NCBI GenBank assembly: GCA_905215095.1
Contig: CAJMOL010000011.1
Span: forward strand, 1 to 16,658
Source of the DNA: an uncultured bacterium
Lineage (GTDB): Bacteria > Actinomycetota > Coriobacteriia > Coriobacteriales > Coriobacteriaceae
Direction of reading: 5' to 3'
DNA: 16,658 nt
The notes below the pieces were generated by a model. That model saw only the letters and a list, made by a program, of their open reading frames with translations. It did no database searches and was not told the origin of the DNA. Positions within the stretch are counted from its first letter, which is position 1. Every line of letters begins with the position of its first letter. Of this stretch, positions 1-7,311 are shown piece by piece. The translations under genes were made by a program, and so were the position numbers.

Positions 1-31
1 TTTTGGCACTTGTCCCAAAAATGCACCGGGA
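1..31. repeat. Small palindromic element or terminator beyond lysC, cut by window edge
   Basis: TTTTGG (1-6) pairs with CCAAAA (15-20) around an 8-nt loop. It lies just past the lysC stop, so on the minus strand it reads as a hairpin flanked by T runs and could end lysC transcription. The GTCCC/GGGAC words (12-16 and 28-32) resemble those in the other intergenic palindromes of this window. The window starts here, so its full extent is unknown. Confidence 0.3.
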
Positions 32-37
32 CGGCAG

Positions 38-1426
38 CTACTTGCGGAGCGCGGCCAGGGCGGGATCGACCGGTGCGGGGACCTCCAGGTCGGAGACCTT
101 CACAATGCCGTTCTCATCGGAGAAGGCACGGTAGATGGTCTGAATCGCCAGGTCGAAGTCCTTCTCCTCGACACCGATAATGATGTTGATCTCGTCGCAG
201 CTCTGCGAAATCATGCGCACGCTCACGCCGGCCTGGCCAAGCATGCCAAACAGATGGCCCGAGATACCTGCGCGGCCACGCAGGTTACGGCCGACGGTCG
301 CGATGAGCGCCAGGCCCTCGACAACCTCGATCTCGAGCGGCTCGACCTCCTGCTGAATGTCGCCCACGAGCGAGTACAGCGAGTCGTGCACGTCCTGCTC
401 CTGCACCACGGCGCCAAAGCGATCGACACCGGTGGGCATGTGCTCGACGGAAACGTCATAGCGCTCGAAGACCGAAAGCGCGCGGCGCATAAAGCCAACA
501 CGGGGCTTGGTGCGGTCGCGGGCAACGTTGATGGCGACAAAGCCGCGCTTGCCGGTCACGCCGGTAATGATGGGCTCTGCCTCACCCTCATCAGCCGTCT
601 CGCTAATGATGGTGCCGGGGTCCTGCGGCGCATTGGTGTTCTTGATGACCAGCGGAATACCCGCCTCGCGCACGGGGAACACGGCCTCCTCGTGCAGGAC
701 GCTTGCACCCATGTACGAAAGTTCGCGCAGCTCCTCGTAGGTAACGCGCGCAATGGGCTGAGCCTCGGGCACAATGCGAGGATCGGCAGAATAGAAGCCC
801 GAGACGTCGGTCCAGTTCTCGTACAGGTCGGCACCCAGGCACTTGGCCAGGATCGAGCCGGAAATATCGCCGCCACCACGGTCGAGCAGCTTGATCTGGC
901 CCTCACGCGTCGCGCCGTAGAAACCGGGCATAACAAAGCCGCCCTGCTGACCGTACTCCTGCACCAGCTCGGAGGTGCGATTCATGCTGAGCGTACCGTC
1001 ATGATGGAACGCCACAACCGTCGCGGCGTCCAGGAACGGCAGGCCCAGGTACTCGGCCATCAAGCGAGCGGTGAAGTACTCGCCACGGCTCACGAGCTCC
1101 TCGGTAGAGTAGTCGCCCGAGCGGGCGCGCTCGGCAAAGGCCGCGAACTCCTCGCGGATGGGATAGGTGAGCTCCAGCTCGTCAGCGATATCAAAATAGC
1201 GCTGGCCAATGTCCTCGAGTAGCTCCTCGCACGACACGTGGTACTTGACGTGCGCGTTAACCAGGTAGAGCAGGTCGGTCACCTTGGTGTCGCCCTTAAA
1301 GCGGCGGCCGCAGGCGGAAACCACCACAAAACGGCGGGCAGGGTCGGCATCGACGATGGCCTTGATCTTCTTGAAGTGTTCGGCGTCGGCGACCGACGAG
1401 CCGCCAAACTTGGCAATCTTAATCAT
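38..1426 (-). CDS. lysC: Aspartate kinase (aspartokinase), monofunctional
   Basis: Phosphorylates L-aspartate with ATP to give aspartyl-4-phosphate, the first step toward lysine, threonine and methionine; cytoplasmic. Seen in the 462-aa product: the N-terminal nucleotide-binding motif KFGGSSV (residues 6-12), SRGEYFTA (113-120), DRGGGDIS (182-189) and TDVSGFYSADPR (206-217), all characteristic of aspartokinases. Two C-terminal ACT-like segments follow, at about 300-345 and 375-435. The length fits a monofunctional enzyme of the LysC/ThrA kinase type (about 450 aa); there is no homoserine dehydrogenase domain. The ATG at 1424-1426 is preceded by AAAGG at a slightly long spacing and is immediately followed by the conserved MIKIAKFGGSS start. 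It is divergent from thrC with about 100 nt between the start codons. The ACT domains imply feedback control by lysine and/or threonine; which one cannot be read from the sequence. Confidence 0.96.
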   Translation of the reverse strand: MIKIAKFGGSSVADAEHFKKIKAIVDADPARRFVVVSACGRRFKGDTKVTDLLYLVNAHVKYHVSCEELLEDIGQRYFDIADELELTYPIREEFAAFAERARSGDYSTEELVSRGEYFTARLMAEYLGLPFLDAATVVAFHHDGTLSMNRTSELVQEYGQQGGFVMPGFYGATREGQIKLLDRGGGDISGSILAKCLGADLYENWTDVSGFYSADPRIVPEAQPIARVTYEELRELSYMGASVLHEEAVFPVREAGIPLVIKNTNAPQDPGTIISETADEGEAEPIITGVTGKRGFVAINVARDRTKPRVGFMRRALSVFERYDVSVEHMPTGVDRFGAVVQEQDVHDSLYSLVGDIQQEVEPLEIEVVEGLALIATVGRNLRGRAGISGHLFGMLGQAGVSVRMISQSCDEINIIIGVEEKDFDLAIQTIYRAFSDENGIVKVSDLEVPAPVDPALAALRK

Positions 1427-1529
1427 GGGCTTGAGGTTACCTTTCTAAAAGCCTCTGCAAACCTGTTTTGCGCGCTCTGATACCATGGTTTCACCGATTG
1501 GGACCAAGGCATCCGAGGAGCAGTGTTAT

Positions 1530-3047
1530 ATGGGAACTTATCATAGTACACGAGGACGCACTTTATCGTGCTCAAGTAAGGTGGCAATCCGCACCGGCAT
1601 CGCTCCCGACGGGGGTTTGTTTGTCTCGGACGAGCTCGGCACCCAGCAGGTCGATATCAGCTCGCTTGCAGATAAATCGTACTTTGAAATCGCTCAAGAT
1701 GTGTTGGGAATGTTACTGAATGATTACACGGCCGAAGAAATTTCGGCGTGTGTCGACGAGGCATACCGCGGCACGTTTGCGAGTGAGGAGGTTACGCCGC
1801 TCGTCAAACTCGACGCTGCGCCGGGCGCCGACGCCCCTCAGACCTATGTGATGGAGCTCTTTGGCGGCCCCACAAGCGCCTTCAAGGACGTCGCCCTGCA
1901 GATGCTCCCCCGTCTGATGGCCCGCACTTCCGCCAGGGACGGCGGCGCCGAGCGCATCATGATCGTCACCGCCACGTCGGGCGACACGGGCAAGGCCGCG
2001 CTCGCCGGTTTTGCCGACGCTCCAGGCACGGGCATCACCGTCTTTTATCCCGAGGGCAAGGTCAGCCGCGTCCAGAACCTGCAGATGTCCACGCAGGAGG
2101 GCGACAACGTCGCCGTCTGCGGCATCCGCGGCAACTTTGACGACGCTCAGAGCGCCGTCAAGCGCATCTTTGCCGATAAGGAGCTTGCCGAGCGCCTGGA
2201 GGCCGCTGGCACGGTGCTTTCGAGCGCCAACTCCATCAACGTTGGCCGCCTGGTACCGCAGGTCGTCTACTACTTTGCCGCCTATGCGCAGCTGCTGCGC
2301 GCCGGCGCCATCGAGGCCGGCGATGCCGTGGAGTTCTGCGTGCCGACCGGCAACTTTGGCGATATCCTGGCCGGCTACTACGCCAAGCGCATGGGTCTGC
2401 CCGTCGCCAAGCTCGTCGTGGCGAGCGACAAGAACAACGTGCTCGCTGACTTCCTGACCACCGGCGTTTACGACCGCAACCGCCCGTTCTTCACGACCAT
2501 CTCGCCGTCGATGGACATCCTCATCAGCTCCAACCTGGAGCGTATGCTTTATTTCCTGTCCGATGGCGACTGCGAACTCGTTGCCGGCCTTATGGAGCAG
2601 CTGGCACAGACCGGTCGCTACGAGGTTCCCGCCGACCTGCTGGCAAAGATTCAGAGCGTCTTTGGCTGCGGTTGGGCCAGCGAGGACGAGGTCCGCGCTG
2701 CCATCAAGAGTTGCTGGGATGCGAACGGCTACGTGATCGACCCGCACACCGCTTGCGGCTATCACGTCTTTGAAAAGGTCGCCCCCGCCGAGGGCACCAA
2801 GGCCCGCGTGCTGCTTTCGACCGCCAGCCCCTACAAGTTCCCGCGCGCCTGCTGCGACGCCCTGGGCCTCGACGTTCCCGAGGATGATTTTGAGGCTATG
2901 CGCGTGCTCGAGCAGGCCACCAACACGGTCGCCCCGACCCAGCTCGCCGAACTCGAATCCAAACCCGTCCGCTTCGAAGACGTCTGCGACGTCGATGAGA
3001 TGGCAAGCTACGTCGAGTCCGCAGCAAAAAAGATGGCTACCAACTAA
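1530..3047 (+). CDS. thrC: Threonine synthase
   Basis: PLP enzyme converting O-phosphohomoserine to threonine, the last step of the pathway. The 505-aa product starts MGTYHSTRG, the usual N-terminus of this family. The PLP-lysine motif GGPTSAFKD places the Schiff-base lysine at residue 119. TATSGDTGKAAL (phosphate-binding loop) and PTGNFGDILAGYYAKRMGLP are also present. An in-frame ATG at 1485 would add 15 residues, but the ATG at 1530 has a strong Shine-Dalgarno sequence GAGGAG (1515-1520) nine bases upstream and matches the family start, so I use 1530. It forms the first gene of a thrC-thrB pair, but a strong terminator and a palindrome separate it from thrB. The catalytic lysine and flanking motifs are intact. 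Confidence 0.96.
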   Translation: MGTYHSTRGRTLSCSSKVAIRTGIAPDGGLFVSDELGTQQVDISSLADKSYFEIAQDVLGMLLNDYTAEEISACVDEAYRGTFASEEVTPLVKLDAAPGADAPQTYVMELFGGPTSAFKDVALQMLPRLMARTSARDGGAERIMIVTATSGDTGKAALAGFADAPGTGITVFYPEGKVSRVQNLQMSTQEGDNVAVCGIRGNFDDAQSAVKRIFADKELAERLEAAGTVLSSANSINVGRLVPQVVYYFAAYAQLLRAGAIEAGDAVEFCVPTGNFGDILAGYYAKRMGLPVAKLVVASDKNNVLADFLTTGVYDRNRPFFTTISPSMDILISSNLERMLYFLSDGDCELVAGLMEQLAQTGRYEVPADLLAKIQSVFGCGWASEDEVRAAIKSCWDANGYVIDPHTACGYHVFEKVAPAEGTKARVLLSTASPYKFPRACCDALGLDVPEDDFEAMRVLEQATNTVAPTQLAELESKPVRFEDVCDVDEMASYVESAAKKMATN

Positions 3048-3059
3048 ACCCCTTATAAG

Positions 3060-3090
3060 GCGCCGGCGAAAGCCGGCGCACCTTCTTTTG
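3060..3090 (+). terminator. Intrinsic terminator after thrC
   Basis: Perfect 8-bp GC stem GCGCCGGC (3060-3067) / GCCGGCGC (3072-3079) closed by a GAAA tetraloop and followed by a T-rich tail (ccttctttt). It begins 13 nt after the thrC stop. It should end or reduce transcription into thrB. Confidence 0.85.
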
Positions 3091-3131
3091 TCAGATAACC
3101 CCCGGGATGATGACGAACGCGCACAGCGTGC

Positions 3132-3231
3132 CTGGCTGTTTAGTTCGTCGCGAGTTCCGCACGCAAAGGAAAGCACTTAATGTGCTTTCCGAGCGAGCCA
3201 GGACTGCCCGAGCAGCGAACTAAACGGCCAG
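3132..3231. repeat. 100-nt imperfect palindrome between thrC and thrB
   Basis: The outer arms CTGGCTGTTTAGTTCG (3132-3147) and CGAACTAAACGGCCAG (3216-3231) pair over 16 positions with one T/G mismatch, a G-U wobble in RNA. The inner arms GGAAAGCAC (3168-3176) and GTGCTTTCC (3182-3190) form a perfect 9-bp stem with a 5-nt loop. The middle parts of the two arms also align with small indels. The element ends 8 nt before the thrB ribosome-binding site. It could be a mobile REP-like palindrome or a leader structure acting on thrB; there is no T tail, so a simple terminator is unlikely. Confidence 0.8.
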
Positions 3232-3251
3232 ACCCGCCCAGGAGGACCCAC

Positions 3252-4133
3252 ATGATCAAAATCACCGTCCCAGCAACCAGCGCCAACCTAGGCATCGGCT
3301 ACGACACCCTCGGCATGGCCGTTAGCCTCTACTCGCACTTCACCTTCGAGCGCGCCGACAAGCTCACCATCACGGGCTGCCCCGAAGAGTTCCAAAACGA
3401 GAACAACCTAGTCTACGTGAGCTTTGTCGATGCTCTGGCCGCCTGGGGCGAGCCGGCCTTCCCCGTCGCTATCGACATTCAGACCGACGTGCCCGTCGCT
3501 CGCGGCCTGGGTTCCAGCTCCACCTGCGTCGTCGCCGGCATCATGGCGGCCGCCGCGCTAACAGGTCACACCGTCGACCGTGCCGAGCTCGTCCGCATTG
3601 CCACCGAGGTCGAGGGCCATCCCGATAACGTCGCCCCCGCTATCCTGGGCGGTGCCGTCTGCTCCTTTACGCCGACCGATTCGCTCCCCCAGTGCCTGCG
3701 CTACGAGGTGAGCGATCGCCTGCGTTTTATTACCGTGATTCCGCCCTACGAGGTACATACGAGCGAGGCGCGCAAGGTCGTGCCGCAGGAAGTTCCGCTC
3801 TCCACCGCCGTATGGCAGATGGGCCGTATCGCCGGCATGACGCGCGGTCTTGAGTCCGGCAACCTCGACCTGATTGCCGCCGCCAATGACGACCGCATTC
3901 AGGAACCCTATCGTCGCCGTCTGATTCCCGACTACAACGCTGTGCGCGACACCTGCCTTAACGGCGGCGCCAAAACCATCTGGATCAGCGGTTCGGGCTC
4001 GACCCTTATGGCTGTGACTGACGACACCATCGTGGCAAAGTTCCTGCAGGTCAAGCTGCGCGAGCAGTTCCCCAAGTGTGACACGCATATTCTGACGTGC
4101 GACACGGAAGGCGCTCAAATCGAGTACCTGTAG
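3252..4133 (+). CDS. thrB: Homoserine kinase
   Basis: GHMP-family kinase that phosphorylates L-homoserine at O-4, supplying the substrate of the upstream threonine synthase. The 293-aa product shows motif 1 PATSANLGIGYDTLG (7-21), the ATP-binding motif 2 PVARGLGSSST (81-91), EGHPDNVAPAILGG, and motif 3 ISGSGSTLMAV near the C-terminus, all typical of homoserine kinases and in the usual order. The open frame extends upstream to 3180, but the ATG at 3252 has a perfect AGGAGG (3240-3245) six bases upstream and opens with the family's MIKITVPATSANLG, so it is the start. The stop codon at 4131-4133 lies inside the left arm of a large palindromic element. Confidence 0.96.
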   Translation: MIKITVPATSANLGIGYDTLGMAVSLYSHFTFERADKLTITGCPEEFQNENNLVYVSFVDALAAWGEPAFPVAIDIQTDVPVARGLGSSSTCVVAGIMAAAALTGHTVDRAELVRIATEVEGHPDNVAPAILGGAVCSFTPTDSLPQCLRYEVSDRLRFITVIPPYEVHTSEARKVVPQEVPLSTAVWQMGRIAGMTRGLESGNLDLIAAANDDRIQEPYRRRLIPDYNAVRDTCLNGGAKTIWISGSGSTLMAVTDDTIVAKFLQVKLREQFPKCDTHILTCDTEGAQIEYL

Positions 4134-4313
4134 ACATCCTCCTCATATACCTGTCCGGGACGGTCGGGATGTTCCCTCAAAATCGTCCTCGCGCATGAAG
4201 GCCCCTTGTCCTGCTCCTGCGGAGCGACGGACAAGGGGCCTTCGCGCTGCGGAATTATTTTGAGGGAACATCCCGACCGTCCCTGCGCCCACCTTGCTGA
4301 GGATGTCTACAGG
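4127..4313. repeat. 187-nt dyad-symmetric palindromic element overlapping the thrB stop
   Basis: Three perfect complementary blocks share one symmetry axis at position 4220: 4127-4141 with 4299-4313 (15 bp), 4157-4183 with 4257-4283 (27 bp) and 4197-4211 with 4229-4243 (15 bp). The unpaired stretches between the blocks have equal lengths on both sides (15/15 and 13/13). The loop carries a small extra stem GCTCC/GGAGC (4213-4225). As RNA it would form one long hairpin. It probably ends thrB mRNA, but its size and precise symmetry are far beyond a normal terminator, so I read it as a palindromic repeat element. Confidence 0.9.
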
Positions 4314-4421
4314 GACCCACGCTTTGAAGGGGCGCCGGGCTGAAATTATGGCCTTTTATTGATAGGGGCTCTTGCTGGTGTGGAGCATATTCTTTAGATG
4401 AGCTTTGGTGATTTGTTTGGT

Positions 4422-5120
4422 TTAGGCTGCACTGGTTTCTTTGTATTCGAAGACTGGCTCTAGGAGATCTTCGATGTTGCAGTGGAGGGCTTTTGCTATG
4501 GCTCTTACGCTTGTTACCGAAGCTTCATTGATGTTTCTCTGGCGCTGCTCGTACATTTGGATTGAGCGGAGTGACACACCCGATTCATATGCTAGGTCTT
4601 GTTGGGTTTTCTTAAGCTTCTTTCTTGCTAACGCAAGTTTGGTTTGCCTGAACGCTTTTTTCGCCATATCGCAGACGAGGCGAGCCACGCGTTCCTCCGA
4701 GGCTTCGTGCCAGGGATAGTACAGACTGCGCAGTGCGTCAAACGGAACGACATGCAGCAGGTCTTCGAAAGACTCTCCTAGGCGCCACTGAAGGTATGCC
4801 AATATCCAGCCTGTCCAATATTCCGGTGTCTTTTCGAATCGGTAGGTTCGATTTGGCATCGGCCTTGATTGGTAGCCCGACCTTTCGGCGATAAGCGCGA
4901 ATAGCTCAACGCCCGATTTTCCCGATACGACCCATGCGTTGCCACGCTCAAACTCACGGGCTACGCCGCTCAGGCAAAAGAGTTCAGCGACCTCGGACCC
5001 TTCCGCTCCATAGTCGTTCACGGCATAGTCGAAGCAGTCGCCGAGGTTGTTCATTGCATCCTCGAGGTAGTAGACGGGATATGTCCTACTCGGCCCACGA
5101 TCTGTTAACTCTTGGATCAT
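4422..5120 (-). CDS. XRE-family HTH protein, putative antitoxin of a DUF3990-type module
   Basis: A 232-aa protein with a helix-turn-helix domain of XRE/Cro type at about residues 161-220 (ARKKLKKTQQDLAYESGVSLRSIQMYE... ending NIEDLLEP). Before it lies a roughly 160-residue domain, with a segment LGDCFDYAVNDYGAEGSE near the start, that I cannot assign to a named family. The ATG at 5118-5120 lies 35 nt inside the upstream toxin-like gene and has GGGAGG about 10 nt upstream, so translation is probably coupled; a later ATG at 5054 with GAGGA is an alternative. By analogy with type II toxin-antitoxin pairs the HTH would bind the paired TATCAC dyads at 5787-5831 and repress the operon, while the N-terminal domain would contact the partner. 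The antitoxin role is an inference from the pairing. Base composition is visibly less GC-rich than that of the flanking genes. Confidence 0.7.
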   Translation of the reverse strand: MIQELTDRGPSRTYPVYYLEDAMNNLGDCFDYAVNDYGAEGSEVAELFCLSGVAREFERGNAWVVSGKSGVELFALIAERSGYQSRPMPNRTYRFEKTPEYWTGWILAYLQWRLGESFEDLLHVVPFDALRSLYYPWHEASEERVARLVCDMAKKAFRQTKLALARKKLKKTQQDLAYESGVSLRSIQMYEQRQRNINEASVTSVRAIAKALHCNIEDLLEPVFEYKETSAA

Positions 5121-5769
5121 TTAAATCAACCCTCCCTGCCATTAAATCCCTAATGTCGATACCTTCGGAATCGAACCCATTGACCGTATCCAAATATTTG
5201 CGTCGAGCATTCTGCTCTCGCTCAAAACGCTTGGGATAATACTCAGGCCCCGAAGCCTGCTTCCAATCGCGGAACCTAATCGCCGAGAACGCACGCTCAC
5301 TCATAAGCGCATATTGAATGCCCAAATCCCCCAAAAACATAATGCGCTGCAATTGCCTGAGCGAAATCATGCCGTTGACAAACTGTCTTGCAAACGAGAA
5401 ATAGGAATCGTCTGCACGATAGCCTCGAATAACGTCATAAGGAGATGTATCAATTAAACAGTTATCAAGTAGATAGCGAAGCCCCTCGCGTGCTACTGGC
5501 GTCGAAACATTGAACTCTCTGTTGTTCGCCAGAATTGCAAGCCAATTGAGGATTGAAAACTCCCCAGACTCCAAATCCAAGACCGAAAGGCCATCTAAAT
5601 CAAGCTCATATCGATTGGCAACGCCATCAGACTCGGTCCGGCATGCCCATTCCATCGCCATTTCCTCATGTGGCGTGCAATAAAACCCGCGCCCATAGTC
5701 ATTGAATTGTCTGCATTTATCCAACGACGGACGTTCGACAACAACCTCCGACCCGTGCCAAAGCTCCAT
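5086..5769 (-). CDS. DUF3990-like protein, putative ADP-ribosyltransferase-fold toxin
   Basis: The 227-aa product matches the DUF3990 pattern as I know it: an N-terminal ELWHGS (His5), DYGRGFYCT (24-32, Tyr30), EMAMEWA (36-42), a central RGYRADDSYF (115-124), and QYALMSERAF (152-161) with Glu158. This H...Y...E layout resembles ADP-ribosyltransferase-fold toxins. A catalytic role is inferred and not proven here. The open frame can begin at a TTG at 5781, but the ATG at 5767-5769 has GGAGG five bases upstream, so I choose it. It is the first gene of a two-gene unit and overlaps the HTH gene by 35 nt. Codon usage is AT-richer than that of the neighbours, suggesting horizontal acquisition. There is no signal peptide; cytoplasmic action is expected. 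Confidence 0.72.
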   Translation of the reverse strand: MELWHGSEVVVERPSLDKCRQFNDYGRGFYCTPHEEMAMEWACRTESDGVANRYELDLDGLSVLDLESGEFSILNWLAILANNREFNVSTPVAREGLRYLLDNCLIDTSPYDVIRGYRADDSYFSFARQFVNGMISLRQLQRIMFLGDLGIQYALMSERAFSAIRFRDWKQASGPEYYPKRFEREQNARRKYLDTVNGFDSEGIDIRDLMAGRVDLNDPRVNRSWAE

Positions 5770-5779
5770 ATCGACCTCC

Positions 5780-5832
5780 AAAAAAATATCACCTCAGTGA
5801 TAGTTTACCAATAACTATCACTGAGGTGATAT
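5780..5832 (-). promoter_or_regulatory. Perfect 20-bp inverted repeat: paired operator and/or terminator upstream of the toxin-like gene
   Basis: The arms ATATCACCTCAGTGATAGTT (5786-5805) and its exact complement (5813-5832) are separated by 7 nt. Each arm is itself a dyad, TATCAC-N4-GTGATA (5787-5802 and 5816-5831), with centres 29 bp apart, which suits two HTH dimers. On the minus strand the stem is followed by a T run and then directly by the ribosome-binding site of the toxin-like gene. It could therefore also act as the intrinsic terminator of engB or as an attenuator. I could not place a convincing -10/-35 pair around it. Confidence 0.75.
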
Positions 5833-5863
5833 AGATGAGAGCTTTTGAGGGGTTGCAGCCCGA

Positions 5864-6454
5864 TTAGAGGCAGGCTTCGGCGATGCGCTTTTTAAGTTCG
5901 TCGATGCCGGTACCGGTCTGGGAGCTCGTAATGATCACGTTCTCGGCCGGGACGTTGAGTTGCTTTTTGATGGCTGCTGCCTGGCGGGCTTGCTGGGTGC
6001 GGCTGAGCTTGTCGGCCTTGGTGAGGCAAACGATAAAGTTGAACTCGTTGCCCTGTAGGTAGTCGATCATGTCATGGTCGAGCTTACTCGGGTCGTGACG
6101 AATATCCACCAGCGACACGACCAGGTTAAAGCTGCGCTCCGAGTCGAAGAAGTCGCCGATAAGTTCTGCCCAGCGGTCACGCTCGGCCTTGGAACGACGG
6201 GCGAAACCATAGCCCGGCAGGTCGACGAAGTGCACGTCGTCAGCCTCAAAGAAGTTGATATTGCTCGTCTTGCCCGGTGTGCTCGAAACCTTGACGAGGT
6301 TCTTGCGGCCAAAAAGCTTGTTCATGATCGACGACTTGCCCACGTTGGAGCGGCCGACGAAGCTCACCTCGGGGCAGGTGGACTCGGGGATCTGCGAAAC
6401 CTTGCCGTAGCTGGCGACGAACTTGGCAAGCTGATAGTTAATGGAATCGGCCAT
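5864..6454 (-). CDS. engB: Ribosome-biogenesis GTP-binding protein YsxC/EngB (YihA)
   Basis: TRAFAC-class GTPase needed for large ribosomal subunit maturation in many bacteria; cytoplasmic. The 196-aa product has G1 GRSNVGKS (34-41), a G2 region STPGKTSNINFF (58-69), G3 DLPG (78-81) within the family signature VDLPGYGFA, G4 TKAD (145-148) and a G5-like SSQTGTG near the end. The length is standard for the family. The open frame runs upstream to 6583, inside mtnN, but the ATG at 6452-6454 has AAGGAG five bases upstream and matches the conserved N-terminus, so the longer form is rejected. It follows mtnN by 38 nt on the same strand and is probably cotranscribed with it. Confidence 0.95.
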   Translation of the reverse strand: MADSINYQLAKFVASYGKVSQIPESTCPEVSFVGRSNVGKSSIMNKLFGRKNLVKVSSTPGKTSNINFFEADDVHFVDLPGYGFARRSKAERDRWAELIGDFFDSERSFNLVVSLVDIRHDPSKLDHDMIDYLQGNEFNFIVCLTKADKLSRTQQARQAAAIKKQLNVPAENVIITSSQTGTGIDELKKRIAEACL

Positions 6455-6492
6455 GGACACTCCTTGGTCGTAGGTTCTTACAAAAGAGCGCG

Positions 6493-7233
6493 CTAATAGA
6501 TAGCAGCGATACGGCGAACGATATCGAGCGTAATGCCACTCGCGGTACGAGCATACTCGAACAGATCGAACTCGCGGTCGCAAATCACATCGTACGCCTC
6601 GTCACAATTATCGCTGATAGCGCGCAGCACCAGGCAATCGACACCATTTTTGGTTGCGACATGGGCAATTGCCGCGCCCTCCATGCCAACACAATCGGCA
6701 TGCGTCGCCTCGATAGCGTCGTTGCGCATGGCGGCGCCCGTCACAAAGCGGTTACCCGTGGCAATCGTGCCGACCAGGAATTGTTTGGCTCCCTCGTTCG
6801 AAGCGGCTGCATTTGTCGAAGCGTTGACAAAGCCACGCTCAGCAAGCACATCGGCAGCAATATCGACCAGCGCAGGCGTCGAGCCAAATTCCTCGAGCCC
6901 CGGTGCAGACTCGGCGATAAGCGCGGTATCGGTATCCAGATAGCGCAGGCGTTTGCCGATGACTACGTCGTCGATATGGAGCTTGGGGTTCAAACCGCCC
7001 GCGATACCCGAAAGCACAACTGCCTGCGGAGCATACTTGCTAATGAGGTGCTGTGTTGCAGCGGCGGCGTTCACCGTGCCCATGCCCGCCGTTGTGGCGA
7101 CAAGCGTCAGGCCGTCGAACTCACCGCTCACAACGGTCAAGCCTGCCTCCTGTGCCTCGCAAACGTCGCTCAGCTCTTCCTTAATCTGCATGATCTCTTT
7201 TTCGAGTGCACCGATAATCGCGATGGTAGCCAT
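6493..7233 (-). CDS. mtnN: 5'-methylthioadenosine/S-adenosylhomocysteine nucleosidase
   Basis: Cleaves adenine from methylthioadenosine and S-adenosylhomocysteine, recycling the products of SAM-dependent reactions (polyamine synthesis, methylation, quorum signalling). The 246-aa product has the family's N-terminal IIGALEKEI, with Glu13 corresponding to the catalytic Glu12 of the E. coli enzyme; GIAGGLNP in the phosphorylase fold; MEGAAIAHV with Glu185 contacting ribose; and RAISDNCD with Asp208, the general acid. A TTG at 7245 would add four residues, but the ATG at 7231-7233, preceded by GGGGA, gives the usual N-terminus. It lies between the surface protein upstream (78-nt gap) and engB downstream; there is no terminator on either side that I can see. 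Confidence 0.95.
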   Translation of the reverse strand: MATIAIIGALEKEIMQIKEELSDVCEAQEAGLTVVSGEFDGLTLVATTAGMGTVNAAAATQHLISKYAPQAVVLSGIAGGLNPKLHIDDVVIGKRLRYLDTDTALIAESAPGLEEFGSTPALVDIAADVLAERGFVNASTNAAASNEGAKQFLVGTIATGNRFVTGAAMRNDAIEATHADCVGMEGAAIAHVATKNGVDCLVLRAISDNCDEAYDVICDREFDLFEYARTASGITLDIVRRIAAIY

Positions 7234-7311
7234 GCCATTCCCCAAACCTATACGAAATTCTCAACCAAGGTATGGTACCAGCATTTTGTTTGACCTCGCC
7301 AAACGAACACG

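Noticed and set aside
254..1222. 322-codon open frame on the plus strand
   Set aside because: It is antisense to aspartate kinase and has no ribosome-binding site or domain; it reflects codon bias in a GC-rich genome.
1713..3176. 487-codon open frame on the minus strand
   Set aside because: It is antisense to threonine synthase, whose motifs are complete; the translated product has no recognisable family features.
3180..3251. Upstream extension of homoserine kinase from 3180
   Set aside because: It runs through the palindrome and the AGGAGG site; the conserved protein begins at 3252.
5770..5781. TTG start adding four residues to the toxin-like protein
   Set aside because: The ribosome-binding GGAGG overlaps this TTG codon and is correctly spaced for the ATG at 5769.
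6455..6583. 43-residue N-terminal extension of EngB
   Set aside because: It overlaps the mtnN coding region, is Arg/Tyr-rich, and the internal ATG at 6454 has AAGGAG and the family start.
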